Source of the DNA: Fidelibacterota bacterium
GTDB lineage: Bacteria > Fidelibacterota > UBA8477 > JABMPR01
Assembly (NCBI GenBank): GCA_016845065.1
Contig: JAERTG010000092.1
Coordinates: 57,012 to 121,011 of the forward strand
Direction: 5' to 3'
Length of the DNA stretch: 64,000 nucleotides
Shown here: piece by piece, positions 17,671-26,814 of the stretch
Numbering within the stretch: position 1 is the stretch's first letter
Layout: each line of letters starts with the position of its first letter
Notes under the pieces: model-generated
Seen by the model: only the letters and a program-made list of their open reading frames with translations
Database searches by the model: none
What the model was told of the DNA's origin: nothing
Translations under genes and position numbers: made by a program

Positions 17671-18588
17671 CTAAAGTCCTGGGGTTCTATAAGTCTCAAG
17701 AATACGAGGCCTTACATATTTTGAAGTCTCTACCAACTTCCCATCTGCGTTATACAGGCGAACCAGTTTTGGTTGGTGCTTTTCATTGTATTCATAAATA
17801 GTCTTTTTTATCAGTTCAAGCTGACGATTTTTTTCTTCCTCAATGAGTAGTTGTCCGTATTCATTGAACCTGCGAGAAATGAAAACACCGCGATCCTCAT
17901 CCAAAATTTCCTCATGTTCTCTATAACCTTTTACAGGATGGTAACTATATCTGTAGAAAGCGACAAGCGAATTGTCAGGCAGATAATGATCCTCATTTAC
18001 TATTTGAATTTCATCATTGTATATGGTTAGCCAATAATCTCTTAATTCACCGCTGGGTAGGAAAAAATTGCGCCTGGATTTATCAAGACGATGCTCATAA
18101 TCATAGTGGTATTCAGTTGAACTTTCAATCTTATGAGCCAACCCCCAGGTTTCCTCTAAGTAGACTTTTTGATTCGTATCATAGTAAATGGTCAGTTTCT
18201 TTTCAAGGGTGTGAGATCGAGTGAACCATTGCTCCTCACGCTTAATTACTCGACCTTTTTCATAGTGCCATTCTCTAGATATTCTGGGTGGTCCATTGTT
18301 AAAAAATTCTACCTGCTGGTGTCTCAACAGATGCCCTTTTCTGGTATATGTATAATTACTTCTTTCAGCCAGGTTTTTCGCTGATGAAAAATATTTGGCC
18401 GAGGTAATCTGGCCTTTGTCATTACGTCGTACTTCGAAGTAATCACCCCCAATTGAGTTATGATCTCTGATGAGATCTAGGAACTCACGAGAGTGGGCAT
18501 CACCCCTCTTGTAATATGAGATTTTGCCACTACTGCATCCACCGAGGAGTAGGGCAACTAAAGTTATACTGGTGAGTCTATAGATCAC
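17671..18588 (-). CDS. Lipoprotein with YD-like (RHS/YwqK-type) strand repeats
   Basis: A 305-residue protein with lipobox LLLGGC. The mature part is a long run of short charged beta-strand pairs of the form strand-turn-strand, with turns such as RNDKGQ, NEYGQL and NADGKL, resembling YwqK or YD-repeat sheets that store or present other proteins. No catalytic motif is evident. Its ATG overlaps the stop of the upstream coiled-coil gene (ATGA), so they are co-translated, and DJ-1 follows ten bases later. Function unknown. Confidence 0.7.
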   Translation of the reverse strand: MIYRLTSITLVALLLGGCSSGKISYYKRGDAHSREFLDLIRDHNSIGGDYFEVRRNDKGQITSAKYFSSAKNLAERSNYTYTRKGHLLRHQQVEFFNNGPPRISREWHYEKGRVIKREEQWFTRSHTLEKKLTIYYDTNQKVYLEETWGLAHKIESSTEYHYDYEHRLDKSRRNFFLPSGELRDYWLTIYNDEIQIVNEDHYLPDNSLVAFYRYSYHPVKGYREHEEILDEDRGVFISRRFNEYGQLLIEEEKNRQLELIKKTIYEYNEKHQPKLVRLYNADGKLVETSKYVRPRILETYRTPGL

Positions 18589-19265
18589 TTTGTGAACAGG
18601 TAAAAATAAATGGCGGATCGGCGGGCATCCACAAGTTCAACATGATCAGAACTGACAATTTCGTCAGCAATATCATATAACTCATAACGTGCAGTCTTAT
18701 CCAGTTCCTTATAGAATGCCAGAACCTGCTCATCGCTCAAGTCATCAATGGTCAACAAGCGAGCCTGGTCCAGGGTTTTGCCTTCACGCACTAGTTTCAC
18801 AGCCGCTAGATCAATCGAACGGGCACTCACCACTTCCAGTACTTCTGTTGAATCAACCACACCTTCAGCTTCTCCAGTTTTCTGGGCCACTTTGGGTTGC
18901 TTCATTTTCTTAGCAAGGGCATATCGCTTGCCTGGATCTTCTAATTGCTTACTGATTTTGAGAATGTCGAGGGTGATTTGATCTATTCTTTCCCTGGATT
19001 CAGCTTGTTTTTTCTTCAATCGAACCAAACGCAGGCTATCTCTTTTGCTGAAGTCGGCAGTGGGATTTTTCATCTCGGATTCAATACTATATGATCGAGC
19101 CTGTTCAGCTTTGAGTTTGGTTACCATCTCACTGATTTTATCAATCTCACGGTGCAGGGCCTTTACGTCAGAACTTCTTGATTGTGATTGAGCCATCATG
19201 GGTGACAGCATGATAGTTATCAGCAAAAATGATATGATGGTTCGGTTTTTATCCAAATTTAGCAT
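18585..19265 (-). CDS. Secreted coiled-coil protein of unknown function
   Basis: About 226 residues. A signal peptide (IISFLLITIMLSPMMAQS) is followed by a charged helical region predicted as coiled coil (residues 35-110: heptad-like EIDKISEMVTKLKAEQ and LRLVRLKKKQAESRERID) and a second helical part with acidic ends. A TTG at 19271 could extend the frame by two codons, but AAGGAG is nine bases before the ATG at 19265. It is the first gene of the three-gene unit with the YD-like lipoprotein and DJ-1. No known domain recognised. Confidence 0.65.
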   Translation of the reverse strand: MLNLDKNRTIISFLLITIMLSPMMAQSQSRSSDVKALHREIDKISEMVTKLKAEQARSYSIESEMKNPTADFSKRDSLRLVRLKKKQAESRERIDQITLDILKISKQLEDPGKRYALAKKMKQPKVAQKTGEAEGVVDSTEVLEVVSARSIDLAAVKLVREGKTLDQARLLTIDDLSDEQVLAFYKELDKTARYELYDIADEIVSSDHVELVDARRSAIYFYLFTK

Positions 19266-19369
19266 AACCAATTTCTCCTTAGTGCGATGCCTTTAAACTA
19301 ACCCAACACTTAAAACTGAGAAAGTATGAAATGTCATTCCATTATGTGAGAAGCAATTGGGTGATTGAG

Positions 19370-19783
19370 CTAGAGTAGCTGCTTTTCAAACCAGTACTTG
19401 ATCTCATTTCCATCTAATTCTGACTTCACCTGGGTATACTTGTTTTTCAAACCGAGCTGAATCATTTCAGGGAAACGATCATAGCTGGTGAAATATATGG
19501 TGGAAATACCCATTGATTTTACATGATCCTCCTGAAAATCTAGAAGGGCTTGTGCTATTCCCTGTCGGCGATAGTTTTTATGTACACCACCTAACCAGGA
19601 AAAGAAAGAATCAGTCCCTTTCACAACGTATCCTAATTTAAAACCAACTTGAGTATCCCCATCATAGGCTACCAATAACAGGGCGTCCTGCTGTCGAATC
19701 TTCTCAAGCCTGGAATCAGTGGCTCTGGAATTGCCAAAAATCATGCATTCAAGTGAGTTTACGATATCGAGCTCCACTGCCAT
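19370..19783 (-). CDS. GNAT-family N-acetyltransferase
   Basis: A 137-residue single GNAT domain. The acetyl-CoA pyrophosphate loop is seen in RRQGIAQALLDFQE, preceded by the strand FFSWLGGVHKNY, and the C-terminal strand reads IYFTSYDRFPEMIQLGLKNKY. The length is typical for a minimal GNAT. The substrate is unknown. It stands alone on the minus strand and is divergent from the DUF3667 gene. Confidence 0.82.
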   Translation of the reverse strand: MAVELDIVNSLECMIFGNSRATDSRLEKIRQQDALLLVAYDGDTQVGFKLGYVVKGTDSFFSWLGGVHKNYRRQGIAQALLDFQEDHVKSMGISTIYFTSYDRFPEMIQLGLKNKYTQVKSELDGNEIKYWFEKQLL

Positions 19784-19891
19784 GGAGCATATTTGAAAAG
19801 GAATTGAAATTTAGATTACCTCCATTAATAATTGCTAATATGAAAAAAGACTTACCCTGTCCAGATTTCCATCTAAATTTAGACTTTAGTT

Positions 19892-20812
19892 ATGAGTAAG
19901 CAAAAGCCAAGAATACCACAGAGTGCAGAATGCCTAAACTGCGGTACACCCCTAAACTCACACTTTTGTCCAGAATGTGGACAAAAGAACAAGGAATACA
20001 ATCTAACTTTTAAGGATTTTTTCTCAGTCTTTCTTGAAGAACTCCTCGACGTTGATTCTCGAGTTTTAAGATCTCTAAGACTCCTCTTTACAAAACCGGG
20101 TTTTTTAACTTCTGAGTATGTGAAGGGTAGACGAATAAGGTATCTACCCCCAGTTCGAATTTATTTGGTAGCCAGTGTACTCTTTTTTGTCTTCCTGTCA
20201 TTAAAGACGATCATACCTACTGTCAGAAATAATCAGTTTTTAAAGGAATATCAGGAAACTGGTGGGATTGATGAATCCATAAGCCAGGTCATTGGAAAAC
20301 AGGGTACATCTGGAGATGAAGGCTCGGATAAATTGAATGATATGGGCATTGTTGCCATTGATCCAGATAGTTCCAAAACTAATATGACAGTTACAGTTGG
20401 CAATCAACCTTTCCAACTCCAGGAAGGTGATTTACTGAGTAACTTTAGTGATAATTTTGCTAAAATGATGTTTCTGCTGCTTCCTGTCGCAGCCCTTCAG
20501 TTGAAGACTCTCTACTGGCGCAGGAAAAAGCTCTACATAGAACATCTTGTTTTCAGTCTCCATGTTCATGCCTTTATTTTCAGCCTCCTTATTTTGACTA
20601 TCATTTTGGATTATAAGCTGACAATGTGGTTCGTAATCATCTCAAGTTTGATATACTTGTACATGGCCATGAAGCAATTCTATGATCAATCCTACACAAA
20701 AACTGCCACAAAGATGGTGTTGCTACTCGCTGCATATGGGATAACCACAATTTTGGTTATGACGCTTACCCTGGTTGCAACTGCAGTGGGTCTGGTGATA
20801 GGAAATACTTAG
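19892..20812 (+). CDS. DUF3667 membrane protein with zinc ribbon
   Basis: A 306-residue protein. It starts with a four-Cys zinc ribbon (ECLNCGTPLNSHFCPECGQ), then the DUF3667 signature (DVDSRVLRSLRLLFTKPGFLTSEY and RYLPPVRIYLVASV), a first membrane helix (about 85-105), a hydrophilic exported or cytoplasmic loop (about 110-185) and three or four further helices to the end. The family is common in Bacteroidota and proteobacteria, and its function is unknown. The following gene begins six bases later. Confidence 0.85.
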   Translation: MSKQKPRIPQSAECLNCGTPLNSHFCPECGQKNKEYNLTFKDFFSVFLEELLDVDSRVLRSLRLLFTKPGFLTSEYVKGRRIRYLPPVRIYLVASVLFFVFLSLKTIIPTVRNNQFLKEYQETGGIDESISQVIGKQGTSGDEGSDKLNDMGIVAIDPDSSKTNMTVTVGNQPFQLQEGDLLSNFSDNFAKMMFLLLPVAALQLKTLYWRRKKLYIEHLVFSLHVHAFIFSLLILTIILDYKLTMWFVIISSLIYLYMAMKQFYDQSYTKTATKMVLLLAAYGITTILVMTLTLVATAVGLVIGNT

Positions 20813-20818
20813 TGTATT

Positions 20819-21397
20819 ATGTTTGAATTCCTCACACAGACATTCAATGCTTCCCTTATTGCAGTTACCCAACTGTTCTTGTCATCTGTGGTTACCTCAA
20901 ACCCATGGTTTGAAGGACTTGATCTTCAATATTCTGGTGTAAAACATGAGATAGTTTGTAGTACTAAATTGGCAGATTCTTTTACTGAGACGCTTGATGA
21001 TGTGTTATTATCCGGAGAAAACATCACTCTTCATTTTCGTTTTGAACTCTTTGCTCCTGGTAATGCTACACCTCTTCAGATGAAAGAAATCGTAAATGGT
21101 TTTCGTTTTGATGAAGAGACAGAGAGTTATTATCTGATAAACTCAGAGAGTGGAGAACTGGAAAGATTCTTTACGATAGAGGCTGCCAAAGATACGTATA
21201 TAACTGTAAGTAATCTTGTTATTGTGAACACCGAAAATCTCTCAGGAGAGCAAGATTATTTTGTCCAGGTGACAGCATTTCTTGATCCTATCAAATTGGA
21301 TGATATGAGCGAATCAGTGAATCTTATGTTACGCTGGGCAAGTGTGAAACCTACCATTGTATCAGACAAATTCAGGATTCAAGCCAAGGCTACTTAA
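20819..21397 (+). CDS. DUF4390-like exported protein
   Basis: A 192-residue protein with an N-terminal hydrophobic segment (signal peptide or anchor, residues 10-28) and one beta-rich domain. The order of motifs (an amphipathic strand, LDDVLLSGENITLHFRFELF, FDEETESYYL, then FLDPIKL and LMLRWASVKP) follows the DUF4390 layout, an assignment I hold with moderate certainty. It is six bases behind the DUF3667 gene and probably co-transcribed with it. Function unknown. Confidence 0.55.
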   Translation: MFEFLTQTFNASLIAVTQLFLSSVVTSNPWFEGLDLQYSGVKHEIVCSTKLADSFTETLDDVLLSGENITLHFRFELFAPGNATPLQMKEIVNGFRFDEETESYYLINSESGELERFFTIEAAKDTYITVSNLVIVNTENLSGEQDYFVQVTAFLDPIKLDDMSESVNLMLRWASVKPTIVSDKFRIQAKAT

Positions 21398-21403
21398 TCA
21401 ATA

Positions 21404-22618
21404 CTAGGGGATTTCAACTAGATATATTTTCGAATCCTTACGAGACAGGATGTCAAATTCATTAAGGCTTGCTGGAGTGATAAATGATTGACCTCGTCTC
21501 ATAACACAACTGCAGGAGCTGTCGGTTCCTTTCCAGTGCAGGCTAATTTCACCCTCAACAACTAAAAACATGGTTAGACTAGTTCTGGAAGTGAATAACT
21601 CAGATTCACCTTCAGGCAACTCCAGCGCTTTAACTCTAAATTCTGATGTTGGAGAAACATAGGTGTTGAGGTAACCATCTTTGGATTGGGGCACGCGAAA
21701 ATCTGAAGTACTGTCATAATCCAGAATTTCATTAAGAGCCTGTGCATCGCAAAACTTATTCGTTAATCCCAACCGCACGACATTATCAGAATTTGCCATG
21801 CATTCAATGATGTTGCCTTTGAGATAGGCATGGGGGACACCAGGAGCTAAAAAGACTGCTTCACCTGGCTCAAGCCTTATTGGATTCAACAGGAATAGAA
21901 ACAAGAGCCCTAAATCTTCAGGTTCGCGTTTCTCAAATTGTTCAAGGAAGAGAATCTCAATTTCATCAGGGTTTTTCTTATTCCTGATTCGCTGGTGAAT
22001 CTGCTTGGTCGTAAGCACGATATATTGCTCATCATGCTCCCCAATATGAAATAATGCCTGAACGCCTTCCCTTAGATTTTGAATATTGTTGGCTTTGCTA
22101 CCGATCAAAGCTTTGATCTCAGGGTACGCTTCCAGTAGTGTTAGATATTGCCGATTAGAGATAAAACCCACCAACGCATCCAGAAAGTCTAGAGCTATGG
22201 CTATTTCTGGCTTGTGATTGTCATCTGGATAATGCTCTGGATCGAGTTGGTGTAGACGTTCAGCGTCCTGCTTGTTTGGGTGAGCTTGAATACTCAGAGC
22301 TTCTCCTGCAGATAGGACCTTCAGGAGATAGGGTAAATTAGACAGCCCCCCATTGACCGCTAACCGTTCGCGCGGCATATCCGAAAGCCACCGGGATAGA
22401 CTCAGTTGTCCTGCTTCCAGGTCGATAATGGATGAAGGTGCATTTGGGTGGATGCCCATCCATAATTCAGCATATGCTTGATCTGGTTCTACATCGATCC
22501 CCAGGAGTTCAGGGATAAAAGCTTCACTATTCCGGGTACCCCATGCATAGTTCTGAATGATGTTTGCCAGACGATAAGGTCTTGAAGAGTGACAGTCCAA
22601 TTTTGTCTCATTTGACAT
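21404..22618 (-). CDS. manA: Mannose-6-phosphate isomerase, class I
   Basis: Zinc enzyme interconverting fructose-6-P and mannose-6-P, feeding GDP-mannose or using mannose. Near 404 residues. Family motifs: IIQNYAWGT near the start, ELWMGIHPNAPS, the zinc ligands in SIQAHPNK (Gln and His), HKPEIA (Glu) and GVPHAYLKG (His), with the catalytic Arg in NVVRLGLTNK. A TTG at 22624 could add two codons, but ATG at 22618 is the natural start. It is convergent with the DUF4390-like gene and divergent from the next gene. Its partner phosphohexomutase lies at 10.2-11.6 kb. Confidence 0.95.
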   Translation of the reverse strand: MSNETKLDCHSSRPYRLANIIQNYAWGTRNSEAFIPELLGIDVEPDQAYAELWMGIHPNAPSSIIDLEAGQLSLSRWLSDMPRERLAVNGGLSNLPYLLKVLSAGEALSIQAHPNKQDAERLHQLDPEHYPDDNHKPEIAIALDFLDALVGFISNRQYLTLLEAYPEIKALIGSKANNIQNLREGVQALFHIGEHDEQYIVLTTKQIHQRIRNKKNPDEIEILFLEQFEKREPEDLGLLFLFLLNPIRLEPGEAVFLAPGVPHAYLKGNIIECMANSDNVVRLGLTNKFCDAQALNEILDYDSTSDFRVPQSKDGYLNTYVSPTSEFRVKALELPEGESELFTSRTSLTMFLVVEGEISLHWKGTDSSCSCVMRRGQSFITPASLNEFDILSRKDSKIYLVEIP

Positions 22619-22783
22619 GACCAAAACTATTCGGCAGTCACATAATCTACAATGACAATTACCGACAGAGAGGTGATGTAAACTCTTAGAAGCAGATGCC
22701 TGAACGCCTGGAAAATACTAATATTTTAATATATGATTAAAATTATCATAAATAATGCTTGCCAATTGAGCACAGATTATTAT

Positions 22784-22800
22784 TTTTGATTAAATCAAAA
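22784..22800. promoter_or_regulatory. 8-1-8 palindrome in the divergent region between manA and the PilM-like gene
   Basis: TTTTGATT-A-AATCAAAA is a perfect dyad in a very AT-rich divergent intergenic region, 61 bases before the plus-strand start codon. It is well placed as an operator for either gene. The AT bias raises the chance of accidental symmetry. Confidence 0.35.
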
Positions 22801-22860
22801 CCACAATCGGACGCACCAATTACAATCCTGCTATGAGCATTCAACACATAGGAAAATCTC

Positions 22861-23769
22861 ATGATTCATGTACAAAAATCCAAAGCCCGCTTATTTTTCA
22901 CTTATCTAAAGGACAAAACTGAACTCTTCCTTTACGTGAAGCCACACGGAACCTCCGGAAGTGAAATGACATATAGGCGGGCTCCTGGAGATGCTGCAAT
23001 GAATCTGCGTATACAGGCCATTCTGGACCAGGCAAAGGTTCTTAATGCTGATACTGAAATCTGGATCCTGCTATATCCACCTGAAATTTATACAACTACA
23101 ATGTATATCCCATCTCATGCTTCAAATAATGAGGTGAGAGCTCTGATCCATGAACAAATATTTTCAACTTTATCCTATCCAATCAAATATGATTGGGAAA
23201 ATTATCGTATTACTGTTCATGAAAATGGTCATAATGAGAATATGGTGACCGTTACCATTCTGGGAAGAGATGTACTCCCCAGAATTCAGGAATTGCTGGA
23301 AGATAATTATGATAGAGTGAGATTCATTGGTGATGGCTTACAATTTCTCAATATTGAAAGTACTTTCTTCCAACAGCTACGCGGGCAAACCTATAAAATG
23401 ATCCTGCCCTATGATGAAATGTATTACACTGCAGCTTTTCGATCCGGTCTACATGTAGAAAGCTCAGTGCTAACCCACGCCTGCTCATCATCGTTTGGTG
23501 AGTATAAATTAAACCAGCAACAAGTTTACCTGGATATCCGTACGAAGAAAAAACTCATGCATCAACCTAAAATACAACCCGTTGTACCCAAGTTAGAGTG
23601 GCAGAAGGCACACTTGACATCAGCGGCTTTTCCCACATGGTTTATTGCCAGGAATAGTCTGAATCAGAGCCAAAAAGTTAATTTTGTCGGACAAAATACT
23701 GACCCTGACGAAGCAAATGGGAGGAAACGATCAATGAAGAAGTTTGAGGCTATCCACCTATTGGACTGA
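22861..23769 (+). CDS. Uncharacterised protein, possibly PilM/GspL- or DUF3822-like
   Basis: A 302-residue soluble protein without signal peptide or membrane segment. The region IWILLYPPEIYTTTMYIP, then an elongated helix (EVRALIHEQIFSTLSYP), MVTVTILGRDVLPRIQELLE and VRFIGDG, is reminiscent of the PilM/GspL actin-like fold used by type IV pilus and type II secretion platforms, or of the related DUF3822 proteins. No nucleotide-binding signature is clear and no pilN/pilO/pilQ follows, so the assignment is weak. AGGAAAA precedes the ATG. The tail overlaps the convergent YwaF-like gene by 12 bases. Confidence 0.45.
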   Translation: MIHVQKSKARLFFTYLKDKTELFLYVKPHGTSGSEMTYRRAPGDAAMNLRIQAILDQAKVLNADTEIWILLYPPEIYTTTMYIPSHASNNEVRALIHEQIFSTLSYPIKYDWENYRITVHENGHNENMVTVTILGRDVLPRIQELLEDNYDRVRFIGDGLQFLNIESTFFQQLRGQTYKMILPYDEMYYTAAFRSGLHVESSVLTHACSSSFGEYKLNQQQVYLDIRTKKKLMHQPKIQPVVPKLEWQKAHLTSAAFPTWFIARNSLNQSQKVNFVGQNTDPDEANGRKRSMKKFEAIHLLD

Positions 23770-24516
23770 TGAAGGTTTGAATCGATGTCTCTCTATCAGG
23801 TCCTTCAGGGCAAAAGGGGAGTAGTAAATGTAAAATGAAATAACCGCTACAACTTCAAGAGAGAGTATGTACCATGGCCAGGGACCAAGGACATCAATTA
23901 GCGACCCATTTACAGGTTTATGGCAAATGAATAAATAATTCCCACCTGTTACATAGTTAAATCCAGCAATGAAAACCAAATAGATATTAGTAATTCCCAT
24001 CACCTTCCAGATGGATTTATGTGTGGGACGTAAGCCACCTATCCATGTCATGTAGAGGCTAGCAAAGATGAGGGCTCCGTGCGACACAAAGAATTGGAAA
24101 AAGCGATAGTGTGGAAATCCGTATTGTCCAATATCAGGCGTCAGTAGAGCTTGGATGGCTCCACCTAGACCCCAGAAGTACACTAATTCATACAACAAAT
24201 AGCTACGATTAATTACCAGAAATGCTGCGAGGACAATTCCAACACCACAGAGGTGAAGTGGGAGGGTTCTACCTACATCCCAGGTTCCAATATTGAGGTG
24301 CCAGATATTCAAACTCAATTCCTGGCTGAGGAGCAGAATTGCAACGATCCAGCGTGTTCGTACATCTATTTTGGGTTTAGAAAACCAATCTCGTTTTACA
24401 TACAGTGTAACAAAAATACCTAACAGAACGAGAAGTGCGATCAAGTGTGGGGCAGAAAAAAAGACAAAGGCATGGCCTGGATATTCAAGTGCGAATGGAC
24501 CTGTATTAGAGGTCAT
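23758..24516 (-). CDS. YwaF/TIGR02206-type polytopic membrane protein
   Basis: About 252 residues with six or seven hydrophobic helices. Motifs HLCGVGIVLAAF, FWGLGGAIQALLTPD, FPHYRFFQFFVSHGAL, FNYVTGGNYLFICHKP and LGPWPWYILSLE match the TIGR02206/YwaF family (related to TMEM164), whose role is unknown. The frame can be read from TTG 24549, but the ATG at 24516 overlaps the glpK stop (ATGA) with an AGGTGGTG site upstream, so it is the likely start. It is the last gene of the hydrolase-glpK operon, which suggests a link to glycerol or glycerolipid use. Confidence 0.8.
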   Translation of the reverse strand: MTSNTGPFALEYPGHAFVFFSAPHLIALLVLLGIFVTLYVKRDWFSKPKIDVRTRWIVAILLLSQELSLNIWHLNIGTWDVGRTLPLHLCGVGIVLAAFLVINRSYLLYELVYFWGLGGAIQALLTPDIGQYGFPHYRFFQFFVSHGALIFASLYMTWIGGLRPTHKSIWKVMGITNIYLVFIAGFNYVTGGNYLFICHKPVNGSLIDVLGPWPWYILSLEVVAVISFYIYYSPFALKDLIERHRFKPSSVQ

Positions 24517-25961
24517 CTGGACACCACCTGCTTGATAGCAGCATTCCAACCCCCAATCAGGGAATCCCGTTTATTTGTGGCCATTTCAGGGCTAAAAATA
24601 GTTTTCTGGGTGGCAAATGATTTCAATCTAGTATTATCCCACATGTCGATTCCAAGACCTGCCAAGTAGGCAACTCCGAGAGCAGTTGTTTCGACATAAT
24701 GAACCTTATGAACCTCAATTTGTAGCATATCCGCTTGAAATTGCATGAGAAACTTGTTTTCTGTTGCACCACCATCAACAGCGAGAGAAGTGATTCTAGA
24801 TCCAGTTTCTTTTTCCAGGGTCTGAATCACATCATAGGTCTGATAAGCCATTGCTTCCAGACTAGCCCGTATGATGTGATTCTTGTTTGAACCACGGGTG
24901 AGTCCTGTGAGTAAACCACGAGCGTCCATATCCCAATGGGGTGCGCCCAACCCTGAAAAAGCTGGCACTAGATATACACCATCGTTACCAGTCACACTTT
25001 GGGCAGCTACTTCACTTTCAGCTGCAGTTTTGATAAGATGTAATTCATCCCTTAGCCATTGAATAGCTGCTCCGGCAATAAAAATTGATCCTTCAAGTGC
25101 ATAGCATGGTTTACCATCAGGGTCTGCTGCCAGCGTCGTAATCAAGCCAAATTGAGATTTTATTACTTCAGATCCTGTATTCATCATTATGAAACAACCC
25201 GTGCCATAAGTGTTTTTGGTCTCGCCCCTTCGAAAACATTGTTGCCCGAATAGGGAAGCCTGCTGATCTCCTGCAACACCACGAATTGGGACACCATCAA
25301 GTTCTGAAAGTGCCGAAACAATCCCATAATCGTCCGATGAATTTTTTACTTCAGGTAAAATATCAACCGGGATACCCAATAGATCGCAAAGTTCTATGTC
25401 CCAAGATTTCTCATGGATATTAAAAAGCATGGTCCGTGAAGCATTTGAGTAATCTGAAGCATGTACCTTCCCAGAAGTGAGTTTCCAGATGAGCCAGGTA
25501 TCTATAGTCCCAAATTTCAATTTTTGATCGGAATGAGGTTCAGTATGATTCAAAATCCATTGAGCCTTGGTCCCACTAAAGTAAGCATCCAGAGGCAAGC
25601 CGGTTTTTTCTTTTATCAGGTCCTCATAAGGTTCCAAGGTCTCACAAATTGAGGCAGTTCTACGACATTGCCAGACGATGGCGTTGTAAACTGGTAAACC
25701 CGTGTCAGCATCCCATATTATGGTGGTCTCTCTTTGATTGGTGATGCCAACTGCATCTATAGGTACTGGATGGGATGCGCAGATTTCACCAACACATTCC
25801 ACCACAGTTTCCCAGATTTCTTCTGGATCGTGCTCAACCCAACCACGTTGAGGATAAATCTGTTGAAACTCATGGTAAGTTTTTGCCAGAATTTGTCCGT
25901 CAGAATCTACCAGGATGACAGTTGTGCCCGTGGTACCTTGATCTACTGAAAGTATGGCCAT
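24513..25961 (-). CDS. glpK: Glycerol kinase
   Basis: Phosphorylates glycerol to sn-glycerol-3-phosphate with ATP. It has 482 residues, a little under the usual 495-500. FGGY-family motifs: DQGTTGTTVILVD, FQQIYPQRGWVEHDPEEIW, glycerol-binding ITNQRETT, YFSGTKAQWIL, GTIDTWLIWKLT, GVAGDQQASLFGQ with the catalytic Asp, NTYGTGCF, FSGLGAPHWD and VDGGATENKFLMQFQ. Its ATG overlaps the stop of the hydrolase (TAATG), and its own stop overlaps the YwaF-like start, so all three are translationally coupled. No glpF or glpD is nearby. Confidence 0.96.
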   Translation of the reverse strand: MAILSVDQGTTGTTVILVDSDGQILAKTYHEFQQIYPQRGWVEHDPEEIWETVVECVGEICASHPVPIDAVGITNQRETTIIWDADTGLPVYNAIVWQCRRTASICETLEPYEDLIKEKTGLPLDAYFSGTKAQWILNHTEPHSDQKLKFGTIDTWLIWKLTSGKVHASDYSNASRTMLFNIHEKSWDIELCDLLGIPVDILPEVKNSSDDYGIVSALSELDGVPIRGVAGDQQASLFGQQCFRRGETKNTYGTGCFIMMNTGSEVIKSQFGLITTLAADPDGKPCYALEGSIFIAGAAIQWLRDELHLIKTAAESEVAAQSVTGNDGVYLVPAFSGLGAPHWDMDARGLLTGLTRGSNKNHIIRASLEAMAYQTYDVIQTLEKETGSRITSLAVDGGATENKFLMQFQADMLQIEVHKVHYVETTALGVAYLAGLGIDMWDNTRLKSFATQKTIFSPEMATNKRDSLIGGWNAAIKQVVSR

Positions 25962-26803
25962 TATATGTGAGCGTTAAGCCAATTGATCATATCTGTTTTT
26001 ACTTCATCCTGCTCCGGTTCGTTCAGGATTTCATGATATAGACCCTCATAAATTTTAAGGGTTTTGTCTGAAGAACTTACATTGGTGTAGAGCATTTCAC
26101 TCCCACTCACATCTGAGATTTTATCTGCAGATCCGTGCAGTATCAAAATAGGAAGGTCTATTACCCGAGATCGAGCGGTAATTGTTTTGGTGGCTTTCAA
26201 CAGTTCAGCTCCAGTACGTGCAGGGACACCACCCCGATAATTAAGAGGATCCGTATCATAGGCCGCTACGACTTCAGGATCTCTGGAAATGCCTGCACTT
26301 TCTAACTTTACTACAGGTAACTTGGGGAGAATAGCGCTGATTACACCTGAAATTTTCTGGAGGAAGGGTGAAATATCGTCACTGACTTTAACTGAAGGTC
26401 CACTGAGGAGTATTCCCTCCACCTCAGGATTTCGCTCTATAGTAAATAACGCCACAATACCACCACCCATGCTATGTCCGAATAGAAAAAGGGGTAGATC
26501 TTGATAACTGGTTTTTGTACGATTCAGAACTTCCTGAAGATCATTTAGGTAGTCCTGGAATGAGTCGATATAACTTCGTTTACCTGCTGAATTCCCATGA
26601 CCTCGTAAATCAAACCCTACAACAGTATAACCACTATCCACCAAAGATTGGGCAACCCGTGTGTAGCGACCAGAGTGCTCTGCAATTCCATGTGTAACCA
26701 GAACCACACCTTTTGCTTCCTTGCAGGACCAGGTTTGCTCATAAATATCATAATTATCTGCAGTTGTAAAAGTTGCTTCAGTTGGAATGGCTAACACAGT
26801 CAT
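25961..26803 (-). CDS. Monoacylglycerol-lipase-like alpha/beta hydrolase
   Basis: A 280-residue serine hydrolase of the Hydrolase_4/MGL type. Motifs: THGIAEHSGRY with the oxyanion-hole HG, DLRGHGNSAGKRSYI typical of monoacylglycerol lipases and lysophospholipases, the nucleophile elbow FGHSMGGG with Ser111, an acid in LHGSADKISD and the catalytic His in YHEILNEPE. No signal peptide, so cytoplasmic. It is translationally coupled to glycerol kinase (TAATG), which fits release of glycerol from a glyceride followed by phosphorylation. GGGGAGATC precedes the ATG. Confidence 0.85.
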   Translation of the reverse strand: MTVLAIPTEATFTTADNYDIYEQTWSCKEAKGVVLVTHGIAEHSGRYTRVAQSLVDSGYTVVGFDLRGHGNSAGKRSYIDSFQDYLNDLQEVLNRTKTSYQDLPLFLFGHSMGGGIVALFTIERNPEVEGILLSGPSVKVSDDISPFLQKISGVISAILPKLPVVKLESAGISRDPEVVAAYDTDPLNYRGGVPARTGAELLKATKTITARSRVIDLPILILHGSADKISDVSGSEMLYTNVSSSDKTLKIYEGLYHEILNEPEQDEVKTDMINWLNAHI

Positions 26804-26814
26804 GATCTCCCCTT

